A stretch of DNA of 64,000 nt from an uncultured bacterium (GCA_903826575.1 CAIKEU010000101.1:70096-134095); one strand, 5' to 3'. Positions 33,791 through 43,716 are shown, numbered from the stretch's first letter. Notes: generated by a model from the sequence alone, not told the origin. A program made the numbers and translations.

Positions 33791-35302
33791 ATGACCACTG
33801 AGCCTGACCTGAGCCACGATGAGCATGATGAGGATCTGCCTGAACAGATTCGCGTGCGTCGTGACAAGCGCCAACGCTTGTTGGACTCCGGTCAAGAGCC
33901 GTATCCGGTAGGGGTTCCGGTCAGTCATTCGATAGAGCAATTACGGGCTACCTACGCCGACCTTGAGATCGATGTTGCGACTGGTGACACTGTGAGCATT
34001 GCCGGGCGGGTGATCTTCCAGCGCAATACCGGCAAATTGTGCTTTGCCACCTTACGCGCGGGAGACGGCGCGGAGATTCAGGCCATGTTGTCCCTAGACA
34101 AGGTTGGCCAGGAGCGGCTTGCGGACTGGAAGTCTGATGTCGATCTAGGTGATCACGTTGCGATCCAAGGCGAGGTCATCACGTCACGTCGAGGTGAACT
34201 CAGCGTCTTGGCCCACACCTGGCAGATAGCGGCCAAATCTCTTCGGCCTCTCCCCGTTGCGCATAAGCCTCTCGCTGAAGAGACACGGGTACGGCAGCGT
34301 TATGTGGACTTGATTGTTCGTCCGCAGGCCCGCGAGGTGGCCAAGCTCCGAATTAGAACGGTCGCATCGTTGCGGGAGAGTTTGGCCGAACGGGGTTACG
34401 TCGAAGTCGAAACCCCGATGCTGCAAACCCTTCACGGTGGTGCGACTGCTCGCCCCTTCGTGACGCACTCCAATGCCTTCGATATCGACGTTTACCTACG
34501 AATCGCGCCGGAACTGTTTCTCAAGCGTTGCGTAGTCGGCGGCATGGAACGGGTGTTTGAGATCAACCGCAACTTCCGAAACGAGGGTGCCGATTCAACG
34601 CACTCGCCGGAGTTTGCCATGTTGGAGTACTACCAGGCCTACGCGGACTACCGCGATGTCGCGCGAACGACTCGCGAGTTGATTCAGGCAGCAGCAATCG
34701 CAGCTCATGGATCGTTGCAGTTCGTTCGGATGGATGGACAGGAACGCGATTTCTCAGGCGAGTGGGACGAGGTGTTCGTCTATCCATCCGTTTCACAAGC
34801 AGTCGGACGTGAGATAACACCGCAGACGTCCGTCGACGTGCTGACCGAGCTCTGCAAGGCCGTCGGTATCACGCCGGAGAAGACGTGGGTTCCGGGCAAG
34901 TACGTCGAAGAACTTCTCGAACACCATGTCGTTGCTCATCTAACGCGGCCAACATTCGTATACGACTACCCCGAAGATACGTCACCGCTGGTTCGGGCCC
35001 ATCGTGAACTGCCTGGAGTTGTTGAGAAATGGGACCTGTACATCGACGGTGCTGAGCAAGGCACGGGATACTCGGAGTTGATCGACCCGGTGATTCAGCG
35101 CGAACGTCTAGTGGCTCAGTCTGCGTTGAAAGCTGGCGGCGATGTCGAAGCGATGCAGGTTGATGAAGACTTCCTGCGTGCACTCGAGTATGGAATGCCG
35201 CCGAGCGGCGGTGTTGGCGTTGGGATTGATCGGTTGCTGATGAACCTCACCGGGTTGAACATTCGCGAGACGATTTTGTTCCCCTTGGTCAAGCCCGAAT
35301 GA
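33791..35302 (+). CDS. lysS: Lysyl-tRNA synthetase, class II
   Basis: A 503-residue class II synthetase. N-terminal OB-fold anticodon domain ([11 protein letters not shown] to about 150), then motif 1 ([10 protein letters not shown]), motif 2 ([12 protein letters not shown]) and motif 3 (G-V-G-I-G-I-D-R-L). The acidic N-terminal leader ([16 protein letters not shown]) precedes the usual R-V-R-R-D-K. The stop overlaps the argA ATG. Divergent from the EXORDIUM-like gene over 169 bases. Confidence 0.97.
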   Translation: MTTEPDLSHDEHDEDLPEQIRVRRDKRQRLLDSGQEPYPVGVPVSHSIEQLRATYADLEIDVATGDTVSIAGRVIFQRNTGKLCFATLRAGDGAEIQAMLSLDKVGQERLADWKSDVDLGDHVAIQGEVITSRRGELSVLAHTWQIAAKSLRPLPVAHKPLAEETRVRQRYVDLIVRPQAREVAKLRIRTVASLRESLAERGYVEVETPMLQTLHGGATARPFVTHSNAFDIDVYLRIAPELFLKRCVVGGMERVFEINRNFRNEGADSTHSPEFAMLEYYQAYADYRDVARTTRELIQAAAIAAHGSLQFVRMDGQERDFSGEWDEVFVYPSVSQAVGREITPQTSVDVLTELCKAVGITPEKTWVPGKYVEELLEHHVVAHLTRPTFVYDYPEDTSPLVRAHRELPGVVEKWDLYIDGAEQGTGYSELIDPVIQRERLVAQSALKAGGDVEAMQVDEDFLRALEYGMPPSGGVGVGIDRLLMNLTGLNIRETILFPLVKPE

Positions 35303-35808
35303 CGCCCGGCCTCGAACTAGCCATCAGGCCGGCGCGTACGTCGGATGTGAAAGTCATCCGCGAACTCGTCGATACGTACGCGCCAGATCGTCGTTTGCTT
35401 TCTAAGGCAACAGTCACCTTGTACGAAGATGTTCCGGAGTTTTTGGTCGTCGAGCGTGCCGGTGTTCCGGTTGCGTGCGGAGCGGTGCACGTCATGTGGG
35501 AAGACCTCGCGGAGGTGAGAACTGTCGCGGTTGCTCCGGAGTTCCGAGGTCAAGGTGTGGGTAGTTTTCTTCTGACTGCACTCATGGATCGGGCCCGCGA
35601 TCTCGGTGTAAAACGAGTCTTTTGCCTGACGTTCGAGACGGACTTCTTCGCCTCCCACGGCTTCGTGGAGATTGATGGCACACCTGTCGACCATGTTGTC
35701 TTCGAGCAACTTCTCCAGTCCTACGACGAGGGCGTCGCTGAGTTCCTCGACCTCGAACGCGTGAAGCCAAACACGTTGGGCAATATCAGAATGTTGCGCA
35801 TCCTGTGA
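35299..35808 (+). CDS. argA: Amino-acid N-acetyltransferase (N-acetylglutamate synthase), GNAT type
   Basis: A 169-residue GNAT protein. The acetyl-CoA loop is [24 protein letters not shown]-x-E-I-x-G-T-P-V and the C-terminal [17 protein letters not shown]-x-R-M-L follow the short actinobacterial ArgA of M. tuberculosis (Rv2747) almost motif by motif. That enzyme acetylates glutamate (or glutamine) to start arginine synthesis. ATGA overlap with lysS. Confidence 0.82.
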   Translation: MTPGLELAIRPARTSDVKVIRELVDTYAPDRRLLSKATVTLYEDVPEFLVVERAGVPVACGAVHVMWEDLAEVRTVAVAPEFRGQGVGSFLLTALMDRARDLGVKRVFCLTFETDFFASHGFVEIDGTPVDHVVFEQLLQSYDEGVAEFLDLERVKPNTLGNIRMLRIL

Positions 35809-35838
35809 CCTGCGTTGAACGCAGGGTGCGGCAGTTTT
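35809..35838 (+). terminator. Rho-independent terminator candidate after lysS-argA
   Basis: CCTGCGT (35809-35815), three-base loop, ACGCAGG (35819-35825), then TTTTT at 35834-35838. The stem begins right after the argA stop. Confidence 0.5.
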
Positions 35839-35870
35839 TCCCGCTCGGGGTGCCATCGCGTCGCGTGGCT

Positions 35871-38708
35871 TCAGCCAGTGTTGCGAAGTCCGGTAGCAAT
35901 TCCGTTAATCGTGACCATCAGCGCCCGTCTAAGGGTTGGATCGACCGAATCGCCGCGTGTTCGTTCCTCGCGAAGTCGGCGCAACAGTTGGACTTGGAGT
36001 AGTTGCAGGGGAAGAAGATAGTGGTCACGGGTAGCCAGCGTGGATGACAGGGACGGCTGCGATCCGAGAATCTTGCCGGTTCCGGTCAGGGCGAGCACTT
36101 CGTCAACCGTGCGTTGGTGCTCATCTTTGATTATGTCGAAAAGGTGTCGTAGTTCCGGAGGTACGAGTTCCTCTACGTACTGCCCGGCAACGGTGAGATC
36201 GGTTTTGGCTAACGTCATTTCAACGTTTGAGATGAAGTTTGAGAAGAAGTGCCACTCACTATGCATCTGGTGAAGGACTGAGCCGAAGCCGGCTTCGCGG
36301 GCTGCCATGAGACCTGATCCGACGCCAAACCAGCCCGGAACAATCTGTCGAGACTGCGTCCATCCGAAGACCCACGGGATCGCGCGGAGTGCCTCGATGC
36401 CTGCATCTGCGGCGGCCCGACGTGCAGGTCGAGATCCCAGGTGCATATCGGCGAGTTCCTCAACGGGGGTCGACATCGCGAAATAGCGTGGAAGGTCGAC
36501 GTGATCGATCAGCGATCGGTACGTCGATTGGGCCTGAGCCGAGATGTGGTTCATTGCGTCATCCCAGCCTGCCAGGCGATCTGGTTCGACTCGGGAATGT
36601 TGGTGCAAGACGGTTGCTTCCAGGACTGCGGCGAGAAGTAGTTCGAGGTTCTCGCGGGCTAACTCTGGGAGTAGGTACTTATCGGAGATCACCTCGCCCT
36701 GCTCAGTCAGTTTCATTTCGCCGTTGAGAACTCCCCAAGGCTGTGACAGGACCGCATCGTAAGTCGGTCCGCCACCGCGTCCAACAGTGCCGCCGCGTCC
36801 GTGGAAGAGGCGCAGTTGCACGCCGTGTGTGCGCGCAACATCGCGTAAGCGGCGCTGTGCGAGATGGATCTCCCATTGCGAGGTGGTGATTCCGGCGTCC
36901 TTATTGGAGTCCGAGTAGCCCAACATCACCTCTTGAATATCGCCGCGCGCACTAACGATTGATCGGTAACTGGGCTCGAGAAGAAGGGCGTCGAGAATTC
37001 CGTCCGCATTTCGCAGTTCCTCAACCGTTTCCAGTAGCGGAACGAAGCCAATCAACGCTGTTCCGGTGTGAACATCAATCAGGCCAGCCTCGCGAGCCAG
37101 GACGACGGCGGCCAAGACGTCGTCTGCTCCCTGAGTCATCGAGATTATGTACGTCTCACACACATCTGCGCCGTGACGAGCGATCGCCTGTCTGATCGCC
37201 TCGAATGTTCTGTACGTTCTTAGGTCATCCCCGGACAGCGGTGGGGGATTGGACGCAAGGGGGCGGCGAGAGCCGAGTTCACGCGACAAGAGTGCGAATC
37301 GATGATCGCGTGGCAAATCTTCGTAACGCCAGCCCTGTTCGCCGAGCCGATTAATGAGTCCGGCGACTGCCGAATGATGCGCGGAGGCGTGTTCACGAAT
37401 ATCTAATGTCACAAGTGCCAATCCGAATGCGGCGATATTCCGGATTGCTCGTTCGACCAAGCCGTGTGCGGCAAGATCGCCACGGTTGTCGAGGAGGGAA
37501 GTGCGGATGAGTAGCAAATCATCGAGCAGTTCTCGCGTGGTTGCGTAGTCGCGTCCGATTCGATGTGGTGTCCCTGCAGCAACTCGGGTTCTCGTGTTGA
37601 TGAGTTTGTGACGGATGCACGTCAGCTTTAATCGATACGGTTCTTCAGCGTTTAGCCGCCGGTAGCGAGCATCTAGATCGCTCAGCATGCGCAGGTCTCG
37701 CTCGAGCGATGCCTTTAGCTCGATCGATACCGGATTAAGTCGCTCTGAGACGGACAGGTTTTCGAGCAGATCGTCGATGATGGGGAGCACATCTCGAACA
37801 GCATGGTCCCGAACGAGATCGACTACCGCCGAGGTGACCTCTGGTGTTACGAACGGGTTTCCGTCGCGGTCGCCTCCGATCCATGAGCCGAATGACAGTG
37901 GTCGGGTGTCAGGTTCGAGGGTGATGCCCACCGTCGAGAGCCCGTACGCCAACTCATCAAGTACGGCGGCAGCAGGACCGCGGGCAAGATCGTCGAGGTA
38001 AAAGAGTGCATTTCGCGCCTCGTCCAAAACCTCGGGACTTTCAAGCCGTAGCTCATCTGTCTGCCAGAGGAGATCGACGACTTCGGCGAGTTGTCGTTTG
38101 ATTCGGGGATTGTCCAGGGATTCTGCGTTGCGCTCGGCCTCGTCGAGCAGATCTGCGATAGACCGTAGTTTCAAAAGGACTGATCGTCGCGCAGCTTCGG
38201 TTGGGTGCGCGGTAAAAACCGGACGCGCGGCCAGTCGGCGGACGGCGTCGGCAACATCGACCCGACTCACTTCATTGGAATCAATTGCTGAAGCTATACG
38301 GGAAATTGCGCTGGTGATGGGATTGCCAGCTGTTCGACGGATGTGCCGCTGCACCCGCGAGCGGTGCACCTGCTCAGCGACGTTAGCCAGATGAAAGTAC
38401 GTCGAGAACGCGCGCGATAGGGCGATCGCAGTGCCGAGGTCTATGTCGTCCAAGAGGTCCGAAGTCGACGAAAGATCGGTGCGCGCAAGGGCCCGAACCT
38501 GTTCAACGAGCTTGAGTAATTCCGGTGAATCTTGCCGTACCAACGTGTCGCCAAGGATCTCTCCGAGAATGCGGATGTCCGCGCGTAGAGCGGTCCGATT
38601 TTCAAGGGCCGCGGACGCGCTCGCAGATTCAGCGGAAAGGTTTGCCGGGATGCCCTCGCAGGCGCGATCGGTCTCCGGCACTGGGGTTGGGCCGGGAGGT
38701 GGGGTCAT
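35871..38708 (-). CDS. ppc: Phosphoenolpyruvate carboxylase
   Basis: An anaplerotic enzyme making oxaloacetate from PEP and bicarbonate. V-F-T-A-H-P-T-E-A-A-R-R-S holds the catalytic His, L-F-H-G-R-G-G-T-V-G-R-G-G-G-P and G-Y-S-D-S-N-K-D-A-G-I are invariant family loops, and the protein ends in the usual R-N-T-G. From ATG 38708 it has 945 residues. A perfect TATACT at 38773-38778 (minus strand) would place transcription start near a GTG at 38765, seven bases away, so a 20-residue longer leaderless form is an equally serious start candidate. A CRP-type palindrome overlaps the -35 region. Convergent with argA. Confidence 0.95.
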   Translation of the reverse strand: MTPPPGPTPVPETDRACEGIPANLSAESASASAALENRTALRADIRILGEILGDTLVRQDSPELLKLVEQVRALARTDLSSTSDLLDDIDLGTAIALSRAFSTYFHLANVAEQVHRSRVQRHIRRTAGNPITSAISRIASAIDSNEVSRVDVADAVRRLAARPVFTAHPTEAARRSVLLKLRSIADLLDEAERNAESLDNPRIKRQLAEVVDLLWQTDELRLESPEVLDEARNALFYLDDLARGPAAAVLDELAYGLSTVGITLEPDTRPLSFGSWIGGDRDGNPFVTPEVTSAVVDLVRDHAVRDVLPIIDDLLENLSVSERLNPVSIELKASLERDLRMLSDLDARYRRLNAEEPYRLKLTCIRHKLINTRTRVAAGTPHRIGRDYATTRELLDDLLLIRTSLLDNRGDLAAHGLVERAIRNIAAFGLALVTLDIREHASAHHSAVAGLINRLGEQGWRYEDLPRDHRFALLSRELGSRRPLASNPPPLSGDDLRTYRTFEAIRQAIARHGADVCETYIISMTQGADDVLAAVVLAREAGLIDVHTGTALIGFVPLLETVEELRNADGILDALLLEPSYRSIVSARGDIQEVMLGYSDSNKDAGITTSQWEIHLAQRRLRDVARTHGVQLRLFHGRGGTVGRGGGPTYDAVLSQPWGVLNGEMKLTEQGEVISDKYLLPELARENLELLLAAVLEATVLHQHSRVEPDRLAGWDDAMNHISAQAQSTYRSLIDHVDLPRYFAMSTPVEELADMHLGSRPARRAAADAGIEALRAIPWVFGWTQSRQIVPGWFGVGSGLMAAREAGFGSVLHQMHSEWHFFSNFISNVEMTLAKTDLTVAGQYVEELVPPELRHLFDIIKDEHQRTVDEVLALTGTGKILGSQPSLSSTLATRDHYLLPLQLLQVQLLRRLREERTRGDSVDPTLRRALMVTINGIATGLRNTG

Positions 38709-38772
38709 CTGAGGCGGTCCGTCTCGTCGAATTGTTCGCTGGACGGCGCGGCCGCATTGACGCACCACCTTG

Positions 38773-38778
38773 AGTATA
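38773..38778 (-). promoter_or_regulatory. -10 box of ppc
   Basis: TATACT on the minus strand. The -35 position (near 38796-38801) is a poor match and lies inside the CRP-type palindrome, a layout typical of activator-dependent promoters. Confidence 0.5.
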
Positions 38779-38796
38779 CAGATGTGAATCGTAAAA

Positions 38797-38812
38797 AGTG
38801 ATGTGAGTCACT
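38797..38812. promoter_or_regulatory. CRP/GlxR-type palindrome upstream of ppc
   Basis: AGTGA-TGTGAG-TCACT, flanked on both sides to give 7-bp perfect arms AAAGTGA/TCACTTT (38795-38814). The GTGA-N6-TCAC spacing is that of CRP-family sites. Its centre is about 39 bases upstream of the predicted ppc transcription start. Confidence 0.5.
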
Positions 38813-38817
38813 TTCTG

Positions 38818-38838
38818 TCCGATCATGACTCCGATCAT
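38818..38838. repeat. Direct repeat upstream of lsr2/ppc
   Basis: TCCGATCAT at 38818-38826 and again at 38830-38838, twelve bases apart start to start, in the AT-rich gap. Confidence 0.6.
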
Positions 38839-38929
38839 CGGTTAAATCGCGCATGTCAGAATGCACAATTGGATAATTGATCTTGTTTTAGGGAAAGTCG
38901 TACTAAACGCGGTCTATAACGGCGGAATG

Positions 38930-38953
38930 TTGTGCTTAGTATACGAAGTACAA
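38930..38953. promoter_or_regulatory. 24-bp near-perfect palindrome upstream of lsr2
   Basis: Half-sites TTGTGCTTAGTA and TACGAAGTACAA pair at 10 of 12 positions around a GTATAC centre. It ends 31 bases before the lsr2 ATG, in a locally AT-rich gap, so it is a likely operator acting on lsr2. Confidence 0.55.
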
Positions 38954-38984
38954 ACGTCGAGTGAAGATCTGAATGGAGACTGAC

Positions 38985-39305
38985 ATGGCACAGAAGGTGC
39001 AGGTCACTTTGGTAGACGACCTCGATGGCGGTAACGCTGATGAAACAGTCTGCTTCTCGATCGACGGTGTTAACTACGAAATTGATTTATCGGCTGACAA
39101 TGCAAAAAAATTGCGCGACGCTGTTGGCCGTTTCGCCGAGGCGGGCCGGCGCGTGACCGCCACCCGACGCGGCACTCGGGCGCGGTCCGGTGGCCCAAAT
39201 CCAGCAGCTATCCGCGAGTGGGCCCGCAACCAGGGCATTGCGGTCAGCGAGCGTGGCCGCATTAGTGCGGAACTTTTGGCTCAGTACCAGGCTGGTCGTA
39301 GTTAG
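38985..39305 (+). CDS. lsr2: Lsr2 nucleoid-associated silencer
   Basis: A 106-residue H-NS-like protein that bridges and silences AT-rich DNA in actinobacteria. N-terminal oligomerisation domain M-A-Q-K-V-Q-V-T-L-V-D-D-L-D-G, a basic linker (RRVTATRRGTRARSGG), and the C-terminal DNA-binding domain with A-A-I-R-E-W-A-R-N-Q-G and the minor-groove hook R-G-R-I. GGAG precedes this ATG, which matches the family N-terminus; an ATG four codons upstream is in frame. The AT-rich upstream gap would itself be a natural Lsr2 target. Confidence 0.96.
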   Translation: MAQKVQVTLVDDLDGGNADETVCFSIDGVNYEIDLSADNAKKLRDAVGRFAEAGRRVTATRRGTRARSGGPNPAAIREWARNQGIAVSERGRISAELLAQYQAGRS

Positions 39306-39338
39306 GCACAGACGGCTCGCAATGCGGCGCTGAAACAA

Positions 39339-40010
39339 TCAGCGAGTCGAGTTAGCAACGGCTTGGGGATAAATAAGTTCGTGGCCGAACTCGCCAGCCG
39401 GTGCGGCGTGAACCTGCCAAAACTGCTCGGCGATAGCCTGGGGTTCAAAGCCTGGTTTGCCGACTAGCCCGTTGATGAGAACGGATCCGACGCGAATGTC
39501 GGTGCCGGACAAGTCTGTTGCCAGACTGGCGACCAGATTTCTCAAGGCTGCTTTCGACATTGCCAAGGCGGTGCTGGGGGGCCACGGCTTGAGTGCCAGG
39601 CCGCCCCCGGTGAACAGCAGGCTGCCGGTACCGCGCAGCCGCATTGCCCCGAGGACTTCCTGCGCCGAGATCAATGCCCCTAGTGCGCCGATCTTGTATG
39701 CGTCGAGAACCTCGCCGGCAGATATCTCATAGGGACGGCCGGCAGGATTGCTCGATGCGTTAAACAGCAGCACATCTGGATCTCCAAGTTGCGCTCTGAT
39801 AGCCGCGAAGGCGTCCCTAAGCGACTGTTCATCGGCAATGTCGGCGGCGAAGCCGGCCCCGGTGATGCTCTGTGTTCTCAATTCGCTGGCGTACGTGGCC
39901 AAGGCCTCCGGTCGGCGAGCAATGAGCGCAAGTGTAAAGCCCTCGGCCCCAAATCGTTGGGCCAGAGCCAGCCCCATTCCGGGGCCAGCGCCCACCACGA
40001 CAGCAATCAT
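39339..40010 (-). CDS. Atypical SDR-family protein lacking the catalytic Ser/Tyr
   Basis: A 223-residue Rossmann protein starting [12 protein letters not shown], an SDR cofactor loop. At the active site the usual S-x(n)-Y-x-x-x-K is F-T-G-G-G followed by A-L-A-M-S-K: Lys is kept, Ser and Tyr are replaced by Gly and Leu. Groups of SDRs with such replacements exist, so this may be a divergent reductase or a binding protein rather than a pseudogene. ATG at 40010 has TACGGT seven bases upstream (leaderless); a GTG three codons earlier is also in frame. Confidence 0.75.
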   Translation of the reverse strand: MIAVVVGAGPGMGLALAQRFGAEGFTLALIARRPEALATYASELRTQSITGAGFAADIADEQSLRDAFAAIRAQLGDPDVLLFNASSNPAGRPYEISAGEVLDAYKIGALGALISAQEVLGAMRLRGTGSLLFTGGGLALKPWPPSTALAMSKAALRNLVASLATDLSGTDIRVGSVLINGLVGKPGFEPQAIAEQFWQVHAAPAGEFGHELIYPQAVANSTR

Positions 40011-40017
40011 GATTGCC

Positions 40018-40023
40018 ACCGTA
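40018..40023 (-). promoter_or_regulatory. -10 box, leaderless promoter of the atypical SDR gene
   Basis: TACGGT on the minus strand, seven bases before the ATG at 40010. Confidence 0.4.
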
Positions 40024-40138
40024 GAGGATCGGTATTGCCCGTGCTCGAGGGAATCGGTTCACCGTGGGCGTAACCAATTCCGGAAGAGGAAAAGTGCCTT
40101 AAGAGTTATCTCAGCAAGAGCCCCGGGAGATACCGGGC

Positions 40139-40170
40139 TAGGCTTGACTAACACCCGCCGATTGCGGCGG
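40139..40170 (+). promoter_or_regulatory. -10 box and 5' leader hairpin of clpC
   Basis: TAGGCT at 40139-40144, then a 6-bp hairpin CCGCCG (40155-40160), loop ATTG, CGGCGG (40165-40170), close to the predicted 5' end and just upstream of the ribosome site AGGAG (40181-40185). Confidence 0.4.
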
Positions 40171-40191
40171 TATGCGGTAGAGGAGTTGCGC

Positions 40192-42696
40192 ATGTTCGAG
40201 AGGTTTACCGACCGGGCGCGTCGGGTTGTCGTTCTTGCCCAAGAAGAGGCACGGATGCTCAACCACAACTACATCGGAACTGAGCACATCCTGCTCGGTC
40301 TCATCCACGAGGGTGAGGGTGTAGCTGCCAAGGCGCTGGAGTCATTGGGCATCTCCTTGGAGGCGGTGCGTCAGCAGGTCGAAGAGATCATTGGTCAGGG
40401 GCAGCAGGCTCCATCGGGCCATATTCCCTTCACGCCGCGTGCGAAAAAGGTTCTGGAACTCTCCCTGCGCGAGGCACTCCAACTCGGGCATAACTACATC
40501 GGAACCGAGCACATCCTGCTCGGCCTCATCCGCGAGGGTGAGGGTGTGGCCGCGCAGGTTCTGGTCAAGCTTGGTGCTGACTTGAACCGCGTTCGCCAGC
40601 AGGTTATTCAGTTGCTTTCCGGTTACCAAGGCAAGGAGCCGGCGGCTGCCGGCGGCCCGGCCGAAGGTACTCCGTCGACATCACTGGTCTTGGATCAGTT
40701 CGGCCGCAACCTGACTCAGGCTGCTCGCGAGGGCAAGCTCGATCCGGTAATCGGCCGCGAAAAGGAAATCGAGCGCGTTATGCAGGTCTTGTCGCGCCGC
40801 ACGAAGAACAACCCTGTCCTGATTGGTGAGCCGGGTGTTGGTAAGACGGCCGTCGTTGAGGGCTTGTCGCAAATGATCGTTAAGGGTGAGGTGCCTGAGA
40901 CGCTCAAGGACAAGCAGTTGTACACACTTGACCTCGGTGCACTTGTCGCCGGTAGCCGTTACCGCGGCGACTTCGAAGAGCGACTCAAGAAGGTGCTCAA
41001 GGAGATTCGCACACGTGGCGACATCATCTTGTTCATCGACGAGATGCATACCCTCGTCGGCGCGGGCGCGGCCGAAGGTGCAATTGACGCGGCGTCGATC
41101 CTCAAGCCAATGCTGGCCCGTGGTGAGCTCCAGACCATTGGTGCCACCACCCTTGATGAGTACCGCAAGTACGTCGAGAAGGATGCGGCGCTCGAGCGTC
41201 GCTTCCAGCCAATCCAGGTCAACGAGCCGTCGTTGGCGCACACCATTGAGATCCTCAAGGGGTTGCGCGATCGCTACGAATCGCACCACCGGGTATCGAT
41301 CACTGATGCGGCGCTTGTTGCTGCAGCAACTCTGGCTGATCGGTATGTGTCTGACCGGTTCCTTCCGGACAAGGCTATTGACTTGATCGACGAGGCGGGT
41401 TCGCGTTTGCGCATTCGTCGTATGACCGCACCACCGGACTTGCGCGAATTCGACGAGCGCATTGCTGACGTGCGTCGCGAAAAGGAAAGTGCGATCGACG
41501 CACAGGACTTCGAGAAGGCAGCGTCACTTCGTGACAACGAGAAGACCCTTCTTGCCGAAAAGGCCACTCGTGAACGTGAGTGGAAGGCAGGTGATCTTGA
41601 TGTCGTTGCCGAGGTGGATGAGGATCTCGTGGCCGAGGTTCTGGCTGCTTCAACGGGTATCCCGGTCTTCAAGTTGACCGAGGAAGAAAGTGCTCGGTTG
41701 CTTCGCATGGAAGATGAATTGCATAAGCGGGTCATCGGCCAGGAGCAGGCCATCAAGTCACTCTCGCAGGCAATTCGTCGTACTCGTGCCGGTCTGAAGG
41801 ATCCCAAGCGTCCCGGTGGCTCGTTCATCTTCGCTGGTCCGTCCGGTGTTGGTAAGACCGAGCTTTCCAAGACCTTGGCTGAGTTCCTCTTCGGTGACGA
41901 AGATGCGTTGATCTCCCTCGATATGAGTGAGTACAGCGAGAAGCACACCGTTTCGCGCCTGTTCGGATCCCCTCCCGGTTATGTCGGCTACGAAGAGGGT
42001 GGCCAGCTCACCGAGAAGGTGCGTCGCAAGCCGTTCTCAGTTGTTCTGTTCGATGAGGTTGAGAAGGCTCACCCGGATATCTTCAACTCGCTTCTGCAGA
42101 TCCTTGAAGATGGCCGCCTGACCGACTCACAAGGTCGAGTCGTCGACTTCAAGAACACCGTCATCATCATGACGACGAACCTTGGTACGCGCGATATTGC
42201 CAAGGGTCAGAATCTCGGCTTCTCCAACTCTGAGGACACGAAGTCTTCGTACGAGCGGATGAAGACGAAGGTCAACGATGAACTCAAGCAGCATTTCCGA
42301 CCTGAGTTCCTCAACCGCGTTGATGACATTGTCGTGTTCCACCAGCTAACACAGGACGAGATCGTCACGATCGTCGACCTTATGGTGGCGAAGTTGGACC
42401 AGCGCCTGAAGGACAAGGACATGGGCATCGAGTTGACTCGTACCGCCAAGGACTTGCTCGCAGAGCGTGGATACGATCCGGTTCTCGGTGCGCGGCCATT
42501 GCGTCGAACGATTCAGCGCGAGATCGAAGACGCCCTGTCGGAGAAGATCCTGTTCGGCGAACTTCGACCCGGCTCGATCGTCGTCGTTGATGTCGAGGGT
42601 GAAGGCGCCGATAGGCACTTCACCTTCCGCGGCGAGACGAAGACCGAGCTTCCGCCGATCGAAGAGATCGTCGAATCTGCAGGCTCGACGGAGTAA
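40192..42696 (+). CDS. clpC: ATP-dependent Clp protease ATPase subunit ClpC
   Basis: An 834-residue HSP100 unfoldase that feeds ClpP. Starts [21 protein letters not shown], the normal ClpC N-terminus, with AGGAG six bases upstream; the frame is open further 5' but those codons are not ClpC. Two Clp-N repeats ([11 protein letters not shown] twice), first AAA+ Walker A G-E-P-G-V-G-K-T at 212-219, UVR-type middle region, second Walker A G-P-S-G-V-G-K-T at 549-556 and the D2-small C-terminal domain. Intact and full length. Followed by a strong hairpin. Confidence 0.97.
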   Translation: MFERFTDRARRVVVLAQEEARMLNHNYIGTEHILLGLIHEGEGVAAKALESLGISLEAVRQQVEEIIGQGQQAPSGHIPFTPRAKKVLELSLREALQLGHNYIGTEHILLGLIREGEGVAAQVLVKLGADLNRVRQQVIQLLSGYQGKEPAAAGGPAEGTPSTSLVLDQFGRNLTQAAREGKLDPVIGREKEIERVMQVLSRRTKNNPVLIGEPGVGKTAVVEGLSQMIVKGEVPETLKDKQLYTLDLGALVAGSRYRGDFEERLKKVLKEIRTRGDIILFIDEMHTLVGAGAAEGAIDAASILKPMLARGELQTIGATTLDEYRKYVEKDAALERRFQPIQVNEPSLAHTIEILKGLRDRYESHHRVSITDAALVAAATLADRYVSDRFLPDKAIDLIDEAGSRLRIRRMTAPPDLREFDERIADVRREKESAIDAQDFEKAASLRDNEKTLLAEKATREREWKAGDLDVVAEVDEDLVAEVLAASTGIPVFKLTEEESARLLRMEDELHKRVIGQEQAIKSLSQAIRRTRAGLKDPKRPGGSFIFAGPSGVGKTELSKTLAEFLFGDEDALISLDMSEYSEKHTVSRLFGSPPGYVGYEEGGQLTEKVRRKPFSVVLFDEVEKAHPDIFNSLLQILEDGRLTDSQGRVVDFKNTVIIMTTNLGTRDIAKGQNLGFSNSEDTKSSYERMKTKVNDELKQHFRPEFLNRVDDIVVFHQLTQDEIVTIVDLMVAKLDQRLKDKDMGIELTRTAKDLLAERGYDPVLGARPLRRTIQREIEDALSEKILFGELRPGSIVVVDVEGEGADRHFTFRGETKTELPPIEEIVESAGSTE

Positions 42697-42708
42697 CGCG
42701 CTTTAACC

Positions 42709-42748
42709 AGAAGGCTGGGATGTCACGAAAGTGATATCCCAGCCTTCT
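42709..42748. terminator. Long hairpin with GAAA tetraloop between clpC and mutY
   Basis: AGAAGGCTGGGAT (42709-42721) pairs perfectly with ATCCCAGCCTTCT (42736-42748); the interior GTCAC-GAAA-GTGAT extends the stem with one G-T pair and closes on a GAAA loop. T-tract is weak. It sits between convergent genes and can end both transcripts. Confidence 0.85.
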
Positions 42749-42790
42749 GCATTTCCCACGCCTGCTCGCTTCGGCGGAAGTGGCCGACGT

Positions 42791-43666
42791 CTACGTATTG
42801 GTGGGAAGCGTGAAGTGGTCGTCCTCGACCAGATCGACAAGCCCGTCGGCGATAAGGGTGTCGAGTGCACGCGCTCGCTGGATCGCATCCGGCCAAACGA
42901 GATCAAGTTCGTCCTTCGTCACCGGTTTCGCTGACTGACGTAGGACGGCCATCAACTTCCCACGCACCTGACGGTCGGTGCCGGCAAACTTTTGTGTTTT
43001 GCGTGGTGGTCCGTCGTAAGCAGGCTTCCCGGCAAGATTCCACGCACATACGTCCTGTACTGGACACTCACCGCAGTGGGGGGATGCGGAGGTGCAGATC
43101 AGGGCGCCGAGCTCCATTGCGGCGACGGACCATTGTGCAGCAGTTACGTCATCGGCCGGGACGCAGGCAGCTGCCGTGGCGCGTTCAGCGGACGTGATCG
43201 ATGCTGCCGGGTACTGCGATCCAGACCAGACCCGGGACAACACGCGTCTGACGTTTGTGTCCAACACAACCGATCGTCGCCCGTATGCAAAAGCCAGCAC
43301 GGCGCAGGCCGTGTAGTCACCCACCCCCGGCAGGGCTCGCAACTCATCGTACGTCTGGGGAACCTCGCCATCGAACCGTTCCACACAAACCACGGCCGAC
43401 TGATGAAGCCACAGAGCTCGGCGAGGGTAGCCGAGCCGATCCCAATGCCTGATCGCCTCTGCCGGCTGATCTGCTGCCAGAGCCGCCGGCACGGGCCAAC
43501 GCTGCATCCAATCAACCCAGGCCGGCTCAACACGCGCCACCGGAGTCTGTGCAAGCATAATTTCGCTGACGAGTACGCCCCAAGGGGTGCGGTCGGGGGA
43601 GCGCCAAGGTAGTTCGCGTGCGTTCTGGTGGTACCAGTCGATCACCCTGGTTTGGACGGAGTTCAT
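42791..43666 (-). CDS. mutY: A/G-specific adenine DNA glycosylase
   Basis: A 291-residue base-excision repair enzyme removing adenine opposite 8-oxoguanine. The helix-hairpin-helix is A-L-P-G-V-G-D-Y-T-A, the catalytic Asp is in V-L-D-T-N-V-R-R-V, and the iron-sulfur cluster is C-x6-C-x2-C-x5-C (C-T-S-A-S-P-H-C-G-E-C-P-V-Q-D-V-C). The C-terminal MutT-like domain of long MutY forms is reduced to a short winged-helix-like tail, as in other actinobacteria. The start is uncertain: ATG 43666 or the paired ATGs at 43675/43678. Confidence 0.92.
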   Translation of the reverse strand: MNSVQTRVIDWYHQNARELPWRSPDRTPWGVLVSEIMLAQTPVARVEPAWVDWMQRWPVPAALAADQPAEAIRHWDRLGYPRRALWLHQSAVVCVERFDGEVPQTYDELRALPGVGDYTACAVLAFAYGRRSVVLDTNVRRVLSRVWSGSQYPAASITSAERATAAACVPADDVTAAQWSVAAMELGALICTSASPHCGECPVQDVCAWNLAGKPAYDGPPRKTQKFAGTDRQVRGKLMAVLRQSAKPVTKDELDLVWPDAIQRARALDTLIADGLVDLVEDDHFTLPTNT

Positions 43667-43710
43667 CGTCAGCATCATCGCATCGGCGGCGCGAAACCGC
43701 GATATACGGG

Positions 43711-43716
43711 TATTTT
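43711..43716 (+). promoter_or_regulatory. -10 box, leaderless promoter of the 43723 gene
   Basis: TATTTT, six bases before the GTG. Confidence 0.4.

Noticed and set aside
39748-40191. N-terminal extension of the clpC frame
   Set aside because: It overlaps the opposite-strand SDR gene, has no similarity to ClpC and lies before a good ribosome site at the [10 protein letters not shown] start.
40681-41948. Long minus-strand frames inside clpC (202 and 224 codons)
   Set aside because: Shadows of a highly conserved gene with biased codon use; no start signals.
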